From Alkalicoccus halolimnae (GTDB lineage Bacteria > Bacillota > Bacilli > Bacillales > Salisediminibacteriaceae), in contig NZ_CP144914.1 of NCBI RefSeq assembly GCF_008014775.2, positions 1,860,001 to 1,924,000 of the forward strand: a DNA stretch of 64,000 bases. The letters run 5' to 3'. Under the pieces are notes generated by a model that was not told where the DNA came from, did not search any database, and saw only the letters and a list, made by a program, of their open reading frames with translations. A program made the position numbers and the translations under genes. This document shows, one piece after another, positions 36,428 through 44,867 of the stretch. Position 1 is the stretch's first letter. Each line of letters opens with the position of its first letter.

Positions 36428-37536
36428 ATATATCTACCTTCCTTTACATTGGAGTTATGGAGAGAAACCCAAAAATCCCGGTGTACGACAAGGGAAGATG
36501 GAGGAGAGGAAAGGCTTTTTAAGTGCTGCAGTTCCTCGGAACGATCCGCAGCTTTTCCTTTGCCTATGAGCGTACCTGCTGAAGAGTAGACGTTGACTAC
36601 TTCTCCTTTATCGAATTTCCCCTCTATCTGTTGCACGCCCACAAGCAGCAGGCTGCTTCCTTCGTTAAGCAGAGCTTCAGCTGCACCATCGTCAACAGTA
36701 ATAGAACCGTGGGAGGATGCGTGATACGCTATCCATTGTTTATATGTCTGCATCTGTTTTTCCTTTTCAGGAACGATATAAGTGCCGCCGCCCCTGAATC
36801 CGGCAATATGGGCAAACGTTTCACTTTCTGTGAATGTTCCAATGTAAACGGCCGTACCCATTTTCTGTGCTGCTTTTGCCGCCTGCAGCTTAGCACGCAT
36901 CCCTCCGGTCCCTACAGCAGTTGTAGATGTGTCAGTCTGGTCAAAAAGTTCTTCACTAATTTTATGAATCATTGTATATTTTTCCGCATGCGGATCACTA
37001 ATCGGATTTGCATTGTAAATGCCGTCAATATCGGTCATTAAAATCAGCATATCAGCGTGGGTGACCCCGCTGATTAGTGCCGAAAGCATATCATTGTCAC
37101 CAAACGTCAGCTCATCAACAGCTGTCGAATCATTTTCATTGATGATCGGGAGAATACCACGTTTTAATAATTCTGATAAGGATTCAAAAATATTCTGGTA
37201 GTGCTCCGCATTTCTGAAATCGTGTTTAGTTAACAGCATCTGGGCCGGTGTAATTCCGTACTGCTGTAGGGAAAAGCGGTACTGCTGCATAAGGAGACTC
37301 TGACCGACTGCTGCAGCTGCCTGTTTGGCCCTTACCGTTTTCGGACGGGAAGAGTATCCTATTTCCCGGAATCCTGCAGCTACAGATCCAGACGAAACGA
37401 CAATTAATTCATGACCTGACTTTTTAACTTCCGCAAAAGCATGACAGAATTTCGCCAGCTTTAAAGGAGAAAGTGTTCCGTCTTTTTCTGTCAGGGAACT
37501 GCTGCCGATTTTAACGACAATTCTTTTCTTGACCAT
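36424..37536 (-). CDS. proB: Glutamate 5-kinase with PUA domain
   Basis: 370 residues. The amino-acid kinase domain begins KRIVVKIGSSSLT and has INENDSTAVDELTFGDND and LMTDIDGIYNANP. A C-terminal PUA domain follows from about residue 275 (SITVDDGAAEALLNEGSSLL). It phosphorylates glutamate to start proline synthesis. GAAAGGAAG lies before the ATG. It is the first gene behind a proline-specific T-box leader, so expression should rise when tRNA-Pro is uncharged, marking this as the anabolic rather than the osmotic proBA set. Confidence 0.95.
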   Translation of the reverse strand: MVKKRIVVKIGSSSLTEKDGTLSPLKLAKFCHAFAEVKKSGHELIVVSSGSVAAGFREIGYSSRPKTVRAKQAAAAVGQSLLMQQYRFSLQQYGITPAQMLLTKHDFRNAEHYQNIFESLSELLKRGILPIINENDSTAVDELTFGDNDMLSALISGVTHADMLILMTDIDGIYNANPISDPHAEKYTMIHKISEELFDQTDTSTTAVGTGGMRAKLQAAKAAQKMGTAVYIGTFTESETFAHIAGFRGGGTYIVPEKEKQMQTYKQWIAYHASSHGSITVDDGAAEALLNEGSSLLLVGVQQIEGKFDKGEVVNVYSSAGTLIGKGKAADRSEELQHLKSLSSPPSSLVVHRDFWVSLHNSNVKEGRYI

Positions 37537-37694
37537 ATTTATCTTCCTTTCTACTGAGCTCTGAAAACGGAGGAGAGTAATAGTATTATAAACAGAGGAG
37601 ATGCTTACAGTATCTTCTTAATTTCAGCTTCGTGCAGGTGCAGCTGTAGCAGCTCGCAGCGATTAATATAATGAAATTAAGCTTTTTTCTATAC

Positions 37695-37728
37695 AAAAAG
37701 CCCTCCGTCCTCTAAAAGGACGAAGAGC
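37695..37728 (-). terminator. Terminator of the proBA T-box
   Basis: On the minus strand GCTCTTCGTCCT pairs with AGGACGGAGGGC, with G-U pairs, loop of five, then five T. Confidence 0.85.
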
Positions 37729-37912
37729 GCAACTCCCCGCGGTACCACCTTCATTAACTGATGCAACAGTTCAACTCGCTCAAAGATAACGGAGTGTGCC
37801 GTCCAAACGTAATTAGGAGCAGGTTCACCTTCCTCCAGGCCTGCCCGGATCTCAGCTTAAACCGGCGCTCTCTGAGAAGTGGAGTGAAGGGTACTATTCT
37901 CCGATTGGATTA
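37695..37912 (-). promoter_or_regulatory. T-box leader, proline specific, upstream of proBA
   Basis: Read on the minus strand it has the stem I region with AGAGAGCGCCGG, the specifier context GAACCTGC with CCT (Pro) at 37823-37821, and the T-box GAAGGTGGTACCGCGG (about 37753-37738), then a terminator (37728-37695). Uncharged tRNA-Pro pairing its CCA end with the T-box would favour the antiterminator. The stop of the UPF0210 gene is upstream. Confidence 0.88.
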
Positions 37913-37918
37913 AGTTCC

Positions 37919-37947
37919 ATTATTCAAAATATTCTTGCAGATGTCAA
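37919..37947 (-). promoter_or_regulatory. proBA promoter
   Basis: On the minus strand a perfect -35 TTGACA (37947-37942), 17-base spacer, -10 AATAAT (37924-37919). It places the transcript start just before T-box stem I. Confidence 0.75.
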
Positions 37948-37983
37948 TAGGTCAATGAAGAAAAAAAGAAAGTTCCTGAATGA

Positions 37984-39345
37984 TTAATTTATTAACGCCT
38001 GCAGTGGAGCAGGGATGCGGCCGCCTCGTTTAATGAATTTCTCAGAGGAAAAGGGATTAAGACCCATTACGGGAGCCCGTCCGAGCAGACCGCCGAATTC
38101 GACCATATCTCCTTCTCGTTTTCCCTGAACGGGAATAACGCGTACAGCGGTAGTTTTTTTATTGATCATACCGATCGCCATTTCGTCGGCGATGAGTCCG
38201 GATATCGAAGCAGCAGAAGCATCTCCATTTAATGCAATCATATCCAGGCCGACAGAACAGACACAGGTCATCGCTTCGAGTTTCGATAGAGAGAGAGCTT
38301 TATCCTCAATTCCTTTGATCATACCGTTGTCTTCAGATACAGGTATGAAAGCTCCTGATAGGCCTCCTACATAGGAACTGGCCATCGCTCCGCCCTTTTT
38401 AACGGCGTCGTTCATAAGGGCCAGGGCAGCTATAGTTCCGTGTGTCCCTACTCTTTCCAAACCAATTTCTTCAAGGATTTCTGCTACAGAATCATTCATT
38501 GCATTTGTGGGAGCAAGAGAAAGATCCATGATCCCAAAAGATGTATTCAGACGTTCAGCTACTTCACGGCCGATTAATTCACCGGCTCTCGTTATTTTAA
38601 ACGCGGTGCGTTTTATCACGTCGGAAACTTCCCCTAAATCGGCTTCCGGATAACGGCGCAGAGCATGAAGAACGACTCCGGGTCCGCTGACACCTACATT
38701 CAGAACGACTTCCTGTTCGCCTGTTCCGTGAAAAGCTCCTGCCATAAATGGATTATCTTCCGCAGGATTGCAGAACACAACAAACTTTGCACAGGCTATT
38801 CCATTCTGCTCAGCAGTAAGTTCAGAAGCTTCTTTAATTATTTCTCCTAAACGTTTTATGCCGTCCATATTGATACCGGTTTTCGTTGTGGCAGCTGAAA
38901 CCGATCCGCAGACGCGGGAAGTACGGCTCAAGGCTTCCGGCAGTGCGTCGAGCAGAACAGCGTCCCCTTTTGTAATACCTTTATGAATGAGGGCGGAAAA
39001 TCCACCTATAAAATCCACTTCAGTCGCAAGGGCCGCTTTGTCCAGCGTTTCTGCGAGGGCGACCGCGTCCTCTTTTGTAGCTGCTCCGAGGAGCTCTGAA
39101 GCGGGGGTAATGGAAATTCTTTTATTCACAATTGGGATGCCGTATTCCTCGGCTACTTTGTCAGCTGTCCTGCGGAGATATTTAGCGGACGAAGTAATTT
39201 TGTCATACACAAGCTGCTGCGTGCGAGATGGATCCTGATCGATGCAGTCTCTCAGGCTGATGCCCATTGTTACTGTACGTATATCTAATTTTTCCATCTG
39301 AATCATGCGGATAGTTTCCTGTATTTCCTGAAAAGCCAGGCTCAT
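37984..39345 (-). CDS. UPF0210 (DUF711) family protein
   Basis: 453 residues, the family's usual length. Characteristic parts are [15 protein letters not shown] at the N terminus, [42 protein letters not shown], and [13 protein letters not shown] at the C terminus. The fold is related to formate lyase/PFL-like enzymes, so it is often labelled PFL family, but no reaction is established. Start ATG 39345 is favoured because AAGGAGAG lies eight bases before it. It follows an ACT-domain gene with a 12-base gap. These two families are commonly paired, implying shared function. Confidence 0.88.
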   Translation of the reverse strand: MSLAFQEIQETIRMIQMEKLDIRTVTMGISLRDCIDQDPSRTQQLVYDKITSSAKYLRRTADKVAEEYGIPIVNKRISITPASELLGAATKEDAVALAETLDKAALATEVDFIGGFSALIHKGITKGDAVLLDALPEALSRTSRVCGSVSAATTKTGINMDGIKRLGEIIKEASELTAEQNGIACAKFVVFCNPAEDNPFMAGAFHGTGEQEVVLNVGVSGPGVVLHALRRYPEADLGEVSDVIKRTAFKITRAGELIGREVAERLNTSFGIMDLSLAPTNAMNDSVAEILEEIGLERVGTHGTIAALALMNDAVKKGGAMASSYVGGLSGAFIPVSEDNGMIKGIEDKALSLSKLEAMTCVCSVGLDMIALNGDASAASISGLIADEMAIGMINKKTTAVRVIPVQGKREGDMVEFGGLLGRAPVMGLNPFSSEKFIKRGGRIPAPLQALIN

Positions 39346-39357
39346 TGTCATCTCTCC

Positions 39358-39633
39358 TTAAATCCGATGCATCGATTGAAAAAGTTCTTCCCGCTGCATA
39401 TCAATTTTTAATTTCATAGTACTGCTGACTTTGTTTAACTCTTCAGCAAGGTTTTCGAGATCATCTGGTTTATTTATTTCTACGAGCATCATCATCGTAA
39501 AAAAATCCTGAAGGATCGTCTGAGAAATATCCAGAATGTTAACATCATTTTCTGCTAAAACGGTGGTAACTTTAGCAATAATACCGACCTGGTCTTTACC
39601 TACTACACTGACCACTGCTCTTTTATGGGACAT
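39358..39633 (-). CDS. ACT domain protein, UPF0237 family
   Basis: 91 residues. RAVVSVVGKDQVGIIAKVTTVLAE and NDVNILDISQTILQDFFTMMMLV form the ACT fold typical of UPF0237, related to the glycine-cleavage repressor GcvR. ACT domains usually bind amino acids. The ATG at 39633 has CAGGAG eight bases upstream; the frame open upstream of it is non-coding leader. It is the first gene of a pair with UPF0210 and lies downstream of a glycine riboswitch, which points to glycine as the relevant signal. Confidence 0.88.
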   Translation of the reverse strand: MSHKRAVVSVVGKDQVGIIAKVTTVLAENDVNILDISQTILQDFFTMMMLVEINKPDDLENLAEELNKVSSTMKLKIDMQREELFQSMHRI

Positions 39634-39820
39634 CTTTGTCACTCCTGTCTGCAATTTGAATAAAACCTGCCTTGAAAATGAACGTTTGAATACATTTCCA
39701 TCCAACAGGGTACGGCTGTTTTGCACGAGTTCTCTGTTAAAGGGAAAAGCTCTTGCCGTTAACGAAGGGGAGTTCTTAATGATCGACTTCTGTAAAGACA
39801 ACTATTTAAAAGAAGTCAAC

Positions 39821-39848
39821 AAAAAAAAGAATTGGTTTATAAACCAAT
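39821..39848 (-). terminator. Terminator of the glycine riboswitch
   Basis: On the minus strand the palindrome ATTGGTTTATAAACCAAT (39848-39831) folds as a hairpin, followed by a T-run (39828-39821). Confidence 0.85.
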
Positions 39849-39864
39849 CCCATACACGTTGAAT

Positions 39865-39990
39865 TCCGAAAAGCTGCATTCGGTTTCTTCTGTCCATGTG
39901 CCTGAGATTGTGAACCCTTCGGCGCTGCCTGCATGCAGTCTCTCCAGAAGCTGCTCCAACGATAGTTTGCCCACCGCTATCTTCGCAACT
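39865..39990 (-). ncRNA. Glycine riboswitch (single aptamer) upstream of the ACT/UPF0210 pair
   Basis: Read on the minus strand: CTGGAGAGACTGC (about 39955-39943), GCAGCGCCGAAGGG (about 39929-39916), CTCAGGCACATGGACAGAAG (about 39905-39886). These are the conserved GGAGAG, CGCCGAAGGG and CUCAGGCAAAAGGACAGA elements in the right order. I find only one clear aptamer; a degenerate partner may lie at about 39960-40000. A terminator follows at 39848-39821 and the ACT gene starts at 39633. Confidence 0.88.
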
Positions 39991-40007
39991 GTTAAGTTGT
40001 ACAGTTT

Positions 40008-40036
40008 AACCTATCAGCTTTTTTTATTAACGTCAA
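40008..40036 (-). promoter_or_regulatory. Possible promoter of the glycine riboswitch transcript
   Basis: On the minus strand -35 TTGACG (40036-40031), 17-base spacer, weak -10 TAGGTT (40013-40008). Confidence 0.35.
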
Positions 40037-40106
40037 GTAGAGGAATAGCCCTCCTCCCTGAGTTCTGTTATATTTGAATAAGCAGAGACATCAGCAGAGG
40101 ATGATA

Positions 40107-41180
40107 GTGTTGTTTAATCGATTAATCGGCGTCTTAATAATCATAATTATTAGTCTGGTGGGATTGTTTATGTATGTTTATCTTTCCCGTGAAGCTGCAG
40201 AAGAAACAACCTGGGAAACTCATACGTCCATAGAAGAGGCTGGATTTAACCCGGAGGCACTTGAACAGGCTCGTACATACTACGATTCACTAAATTCTAC
40301 TGCAGCCATAGTCATCTCTGAAGGGAAAGTACTCTTTTCCTGGGGAGACGTAACAAAAAATACAAATGCCCATTCGATCAGAAAAAGCCTGCTTTCTGCT
40401 TTATACGGGATTGAAATGGAGCGCGGCTCTTTCCACTTATTTGATTCCCTGGAAGATTACGAAATAGACGACCAGACCCCGCTAACACCAATAGAAAAGC
40501 AGGCAACACTTTCCAACTTAATGACTTCTTCATCAGGTGTTTATCTTCCGGCTGGAGAAGAATCGTGGGGGATGCGTCTCGCACGGCCCAACCGCGGCAG
40601 TCATCTGCCCGGGGAGTTTTTTTACTATAACAACTGGGACTTTAATGTTCTTGGGTCAGTTTATAACGAACAGACAGAGGCGGATTTATTTGAGCACTTT
40701 AAGGAGCGTTTAGCTGACCCGCTCGGGATGGAAGATTTTGAGCTGGCAGATACGAATTATAAGTTTGAAGACCGCCGCTCCAGGCATCCTTCCTATTTGT
40801 TCCGAATTTCAGCAAGAGATCTGGCACGGTTCGGTCAGCTGTATCTGCAGAATGGATCCTGGGAGGGGGAGCAGCTTGTACCCAAACAATGGGTGGAGCG
40901 GAGTACTGAGGCTCAGAGGGAAGTGCCGGGAAATACATTATTTGATTATGGGTATCTATGGTGGGTAGCGACGGAAGCACCCTATGGAGATCTAAAGATG
41001 TATTCTGCTGTAGGCAGATACGGGCAGTCAATTGATGTCATACCTGAACTGGATCTCGTCTTTGTTCACCGCGTTGATTCCAACAGGCTTTCTTTCCAGT
41101 TTGCTAGAAGTTCTGTTAACGATCTTCAGCGTCTGCAGCTTCTTCAGCTGATTATTGATGCGAAAAGAAGAGAAGAATAG
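40107..41180 (+). CDS. Membrane-anchored serine hydrolase (beta-lactamase/S12 family)
   Basis: 357 residues from GTG 40107; AGAGGATGAT just upstream serves as ribosome site, making the ATG at 40101 too close. TTG 40110 is also possible. A single N-terminal membrane segment (about 6-26) anchors it, with the rest outside. SIRK (about Ser90-Lys93) is the catalytic Ser-x-x-Lys and FYYNN near 185 the Tyr motif. It resembles esterase/D-Ala-D-Ala carboxypeptidase-type proteins rather than true beta-lactamases. The substrate is unknown. It is a single gene ending in a bidirectional terminator. Confidence 0.75.
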   Translation: MLFNRLIGVLIIIIISLVGLFMYVYLSREAAEETTWETHTSIEEAGFNPEALEQARTYYDSLNSTAAIVISEGKVLFSWGDVTKNTNAHSIRKSLLSALYGIEMERGSFHLFDSLEDYEIDDQTPLTPIEKQATLSNLMTSSSGVYLPAGEESWGMRLARPNRGSHLPGEFFYYNNWDFNVLGSVYNEQTEADLFEHFKERLADPLGMEDFELADTNYKFEDRRSRHPSYLFRISARDLARFGQLYLQNGSWEGEQLVPKQWVERSTEAQREVPGNTLFDYGYLWWVATEAPYGDLKMYSAVGRYGQSIDVIPELDLVFVHRVDSNRLSFQFARSSVNDLQRLQLLQLIIDAKRREE

Positions 41181-41225
41181 AAAACAAGCGCTCAAGCTTA
41201 ACTACCGCTTGAGCGCTTGTTTTTT
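41181..41225. terminator. Bidirectional terminator between serine hydrolase and acyltransferase
   Basis: A 17-bp perfect stem (41181-41197 with 41207-41223; core ACAAGCGCTCAAGC), 9-base loop, with A-run on one side and T-run on the other. It overlaps the last codons of the minus-strand gene. Confidence 0.92.
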
Positions 41226-42278
41226 CGGCGGGGAATAGGGCGCCCCGATCTGTCCGATAAGCAGAAAACCATATTTCCATTTGTTAACGATAATTATCGT
41301 CGCTATTGATGCAGATAAACTAAATACAAAAAGAACAATAATATAAAGAAATCCAATAGTAAAAGGCTGAAGCTGATAGAAAAAATCAAACAGGAAAATA
41401 TAAAAATAATGAAGGAGATAAATACCGAATGAAAAGCGGCTGACGTATTCCAGAAAAAAAGGAAGTTCTTTCATTCGGGAGGTCATATAAAACAGAAAAA
41501 AGATACACATAATCGTATGAATCAGTATATCCGTCCGCTTTGAACTGTGAACAGCAAGACTACCTGAGTGGTACAGGGTGAGCATTAATATACTGGTCAG
41601 AATGGGTCCTATAATGAAAAGGTAGCGGTATTTATAAATGAATTTTGAAAAGCTCTCGAAATTCGTACCTGCGTAGTAGCCAACTGTAAAATAAAATACC
41701 CAGCCGAACATAGGAAGCCAATAAAAACGTTCCCAAATGTATGGACCTATAGTCCATGCTTCCGGAGGAGAGGTGAAGTTGAAGAACATCAGATAAGCAG
41801 CATTTATAAGAAACGAAACGAGTAACACAATCTTCGGCGGCCATTTTTTAAGTTTGGAGTGAAATAGAAAATGAAACAGGTAAAACTGAAAAATGATGAG
41901 GATAAAATACCCGTGATAGTCCCCGATAAAAATATTCATAAGAATTTTATTGAACCCTTCCTGCATCCCGCCTGAAAAGAAAGGAAGGGCGTAAAAGACT
42001 CCCATGACGAAAAATGGAACAAGGATAAAGCGGAGTCTTTTCTTTAAAAAGTAATTCGGGAGCTCTCTGTTTCTATAGGAATAAGCGATCAGAAATTCGG
42101 AAATGAAAATAAACATGGGGGTCCCGTAATAAAGAATCATCTGGATGGAATCAAAAAAAATAGCAGATAATTCCCCCATTTCCCGGATAGTCTCGGTTTG
42201 GATACCAATATAAATACTGTGGAGAAGCACGATGCTCAGGCAGCCGATACTCCGAAGTACAAAAATTTCTTTTATCAT
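41202..42278 (-). CDS. Acyltransferase family 3 membrane protein
   Basis: 358 residues with about ten predicted membrane helices. The N-terminal EIFVLRSIGCLSIVLLHS contains the Arg/His pair of the Acyl_transf_3 family (OatA, NodX, WecH type). These enzymes O- or N-acetylate cell-surface sugars. There is no extracellular SGNH domain, so it is not an OatA-type two-domain protein. I chose ATG 42278 with AAGGAGG ten bases upstream; the longer frame begins inside that site. Monocistronic. The acceptor is unknown. Confidence 0.78.
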   Translation of the reverse strand: MIKEIFVLRSIGCLSIVLLHSIYIGIQTETIREMGELSAIFFDSIQMILYYGTPMFIFISEFLIAYSYRNRELPNYFLKKRLRFILVPFFVMGVFYALPFFSGGMQEGFNKILMNIFIGDYHGYFILIIFQFYLFHFLFHSKLKKWPPKIVLLVSFLINAAYLMFFNFTSPPEAWTIGPYIWERFYWLPMFGWVFYFTVGYYAGTNFESFSKFIYKYRYLFIIGPILTSILMLTLYHSGSLAVHSSKRTDILIHTIMCIFFLFYMTSRMKELPFFLEYVSRFSFGIYLLHYFYIFLFDFFYQLQPFTIGFLYIIVLFVFSLSASIATIIIVNKWKYGFLLIGQIGAPYSPPKKQALKR

Positions 42279-42429
42279 ATACGGCCTGCCTCCTTCTGCC
42301 ATAGATAAAGAATCAATATTAAAGATACCATAAATATGGGATGGTTAGAAGAAAGTAAAGGGATTTCTTTCTTTATTCAAAAAGTCATAGTATCGTAGAA
42401 AAAGATGTGTCCAGGAAAGAAGGGTTAAA

Positions 42430-43344
42430 ATGTCACGTTTGAATACATATCTGCTGCTCCTTTTCGTAATGGTTATATGGGGGTTGAACGTAGTAGCGGT
42501 GAAATTTTTAGTAGAACACATGCCTCCCGTACAAATGCAGGGACTGAGAATCGGATTAGCCGGGATTTGTGCCCTGCTGGCCGTATGTCTGCTGCGGGAA
42601 ATGAAATCACTGTCCAAAAAACAGTGGCGAATCGTTCTCGCTGCATCACTATTCGGGCAGGTCGGTCATCATTCGCTGTTAGCTGTAGGACTCACGCAGA
42701 CAACAGCAGCCAATGGGTCGCTTATCCTCGGCTTAATACCTCTGACTACGGCTGTTCTGGCAATGATATTTTTAGGTGATCCATTGACCAGGTGGAGATT
42801 TGCCGGCATTGCCCTGGGGTTTACCGGTATTTCATTTATCATTTTAAACCCCGAAGAAGGAGTCGCGATGATTTCCTCCGGAGATTTGTATATATTCCTG
42901 TCCATGCTGTCCCAGGCTTTTTCATTCATATTAATTAAAAGAGCTTCCGGCACGATTTCTCCAAGATGGATGACGGCTTTGATGCTTCTTATCGGATCTG
43001 TCAGTCTGCTGGTTATGAGCTTTTTTGTGGAGCCGGGCGGGTTCTCTTTAACTTCTCAAACCGGTCTGGTCTGGTTCGTTTTTTTGAGTTCAGCGATCCT
43101 TGCAACCGGTCTGGGACATTTACTGTTTAATGCGGCAATTCAAAAAATCGGCCCTGGACAGACAGCGCTTTTTAACAATTTCGTTCCCTTTTTTGCGCTT
43201 ATTGGATCTTATTTTCTTTTAGGAGAATCTATTTATATCACCCAGATACTTGGATTTATTTTCATAGTCGCCGGAGTTCTTTTCGGGACAGGTTATATCG
43301 AACAGACAGTATTGAAGAAAAAAAGAGCCGTTCTGAGAAAATAA
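42430..43344 (+). CDS. EamA/DMT-superfamily transporter
   Basis: 304 residues with ten predicted membrane helices in two EamA repeats (about 8-140 and 152-290). MVIWGLNVVAVKFLVEHMPP near the N terminus and the end of each repeat (LGEPL-like FLGDPLTRW; LLGESIYITQILGFIFIVAGV) are typical. Members export metabolites or amino acids; the substrate cannot be told. AGAAGGG precedes the ATG. It is a single gene with a strong terminator overlapping its stop. Confidence 0.85.
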   Translation: MSRLNTYLLLLFVMVIWGLNVVAVKFLVEHMPPVQMQGLRIGLAGICALLAVCLLREMKSLSKKQWRIVLAASLFGQVGHHSLLAVGLTQTTAANGSLILGLIPLTTAVLAMIFLGDPLTRWRFAGIALGFTGISFIILNPEEGVAMISSGDLYIFLSMLSQAFSFILIKRASGTISPRWMTALMLLIGSVSLLVMSFFVEPGGFSLTSQTGLVWFVFLSSAILATGLGHLLFNAAIQKIGPGQTALFNNFVPFFALIGSYFLLGESIYITQILGFIFIVAGVLFGTGYIEQTVLKKKRAVLRK

Positions 43345-43361
43345 TCAGAACGGCTCTTTTT
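43319..43361 (+). terminator. Terminator of the EamA transporter gene
   Basis: A 16-bp perfect stem (43321-43336 with 43345-43360; arm AAAAGAGCCGTTCTGA), loop of eight holding the stop codon, T-run. Confidence 0.92.
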
Positions 43362-43475
43362 ATGGATTGTTTTGAAAGAAAATATGGAATAGGAAATAGT
43401 TTTCTTGAATTCGTTTACATTGTTGATAGCCATACGTTCAAGCGTAATACGCAGATGATTGTACGGAAAATAGTA

Positions 43476-43526
43476 TGTTAAATAATCTGACATTTTTATT
43501 GTGTCAGAATATTCAGCCGGTATACT
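43476..43526 (+). promoter_or_regulatory. TnrA/GlnR-type operator and promoter of amt
   Basis: TGTTAAATAATCTGACA (43476-43492) matches TGTNANAWWWTNTNACA at every fixed position. A -35-like TTGTGT (43499-43504) and -10 TATACT (43521-43526) follow, 16 bases apart. The operator centre would be about 49 bases before the transcript start, the same distance reported for TnrA activation of B. subtilis nrgAB. An overlapping inverted repeat TCTGACA / TGTCAGA also exists. Confidence 0.8.
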
Positions 43527-43587
43527 AAGGGTCATAAGTTGTTGGCATATTTGCTGACAGCAAAATAATTCGGGGAGAGTGAAGACG

Positions 43588-44865
43588 ATGGACGAAATGT
43601 TTTTATTAAACAATGTATGGGTGATTGTCGCTTTTATTCTGGTTCTGCTCATGCAGGGAGGGTTCATTCTTCTTGAAGCCGGATCAACGCGAATGAAAAA
43701 TGCCGGCCATATTGCCGGTAAGACGATATTTACAGTTGGAATTGCCTCATTGGTATTTTGGGCCGTAGGTTATGGGTTTATCTACGGGGAAGGAAATGCA
43801 TTTATTGGAATGTCAGACTTCTTTTACGGAGACTTTACTTCTGCCGTAGATGGACTTGCTGGATCAGTTGATTTTATCTTTCAACTCGCATTTGCTGCCA
43901 TTGCATTAACTATTGCTTTCGGAGGGTTTGCTGAACGCGCGAAATTATCTGTCTATATTATTTTTGCCGTTGCTTTTTCTGCTTTCATTTATCCTGTCGT
44001 AGCACACTGGATCTGGGGGGGCGGCTGGTTAGCCGGACTCGGTAAGCAGGACTTCGCTGGTTCCACTGTTGTTCATTTGACAGGAGCAATGGCTGCACTT
44101 GCCGCCACAATTATCTTAAAGCCTCGTATCGGGAAATTTAACGAAGATGGAACATCTAATGATATTGCCGGACACAACCAGGTCTATACAGCACTTGGTG
44201 TACTCATTTTATGGGTAGGCTGGTTTGGATTTAACGGTGGTTCTACACTTGGAGTTGACGGAGCATTCTTTGGTTATGTTGCCCTGACAACACAGCTTGC
44301 CGCAGCTGCCGGTGCCGTTGCAGCGATGGTAATAGTTTCAGCTGTAACCGGTAAAAATGATATTCCAACAATGTTGAATGGTGCCCTGGCAGGCCTTGTA
44401 GCAATTACGGCATCAACAGCATTTGTTGCCCCGTGGGCAGCGGTCATTATCGGTATTGTAGCTGGATTTATCGTTCACTTCAGCATGGTGTTCTTTGAAA
44501 AAAGTAAAATTGATGATCCTATATTTGCTCTCTCTGTACACGGAGTAGCAGGTATATGGGGGACACTTTCAACAGGATTTTTTGCTACACCGGCACTTTC
44601 AGAAATGAATGGCGGACAGCCCGGCCTGTTTTATGGCGGTGGTTTTGCGCAGCTGGGAGTGCAGTTTACGGGCGTTGCTGTCTCTGCACTCTATGCCTTT
44701 ACCGTAGCTTTTATTATTTTGAAAGTTCTGGAAAAAGTACTTGGAGGTCTGAGAGTGTCTGAAGAAGAAGAGCTTATCGGACTGGATATGAGTGAACATG
44801 GAAGTTATGGTTACCCGGAAAATATGCCTGAGAAGAAGTATGATTCCAAACAGCCGGGGGCTTAA
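43588..44865 (+). CDS. amt: Ammonium transporter (Amt/MEP family)
   Basis: 425 residues with eleven predicted membrane helices. MQGGFILLEAGSTRMKNAGH at the start, DFAGSTVVHLTGAMAAL (signature) and GWFGFNGGSTLG are typical, and the pore histidines fall in VHLTG and SVHGVAGIWG. It conducts ammonium/ammonia across the membrane. I chose ATG 43588 with GGGGAG ten bases upstream. No glnB/PII gene follows; the next gene is a GlnD-like nucleotidyltransferase two bases on. Nitrogen control is implied by the TnrA/GlnR box upstream. Confidence 0.93.
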   Translation: MDEMFLLNNVWVIVAFILVLLMQGGFILLEAGSTRMKNAGHIAGKTIFTVGIASLVFWAVGYGFIYGEGNAFIGMSDFFYGDFTSAVDGLAGSVDFIFQLAFAAIALTIAFGGFAERAKLSVYIIFAVAFSAFIYPVVAHWIWGGGWLAGLGKQDFAGSTVVHLTGAMAALAATIILKPRIGKFNEDGTSNDIAGHNQVYTALGVLILWVGWFGFNGGSTLGVDGAFFGYVALTTQLAAAAGAVAAMVIVSAVTGKNDIPTMLNGALAGLVAITASTAFVAPWAAVIIGIVAGFIVHFSMVFFEKSKIDDPIFALSVHGVAGIWGTLSTGFFATPALSEMNGGQPGLFYGGGFAQLGVQFTGVAVSALYAFTVAFIILKVLEKVLGGLRVSEEEELIGLDMSEHGSYGYPENMPEKKYDSKQPGA

Positions 44866-44867
44866 AT

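Noticed and set aside
39634..39801. N-terminal extension of the ACT protein
   Set aside because: The family is about 90 residues long and the ATG at 39633 has a proper ribosome site; the extension is untranslated leader.
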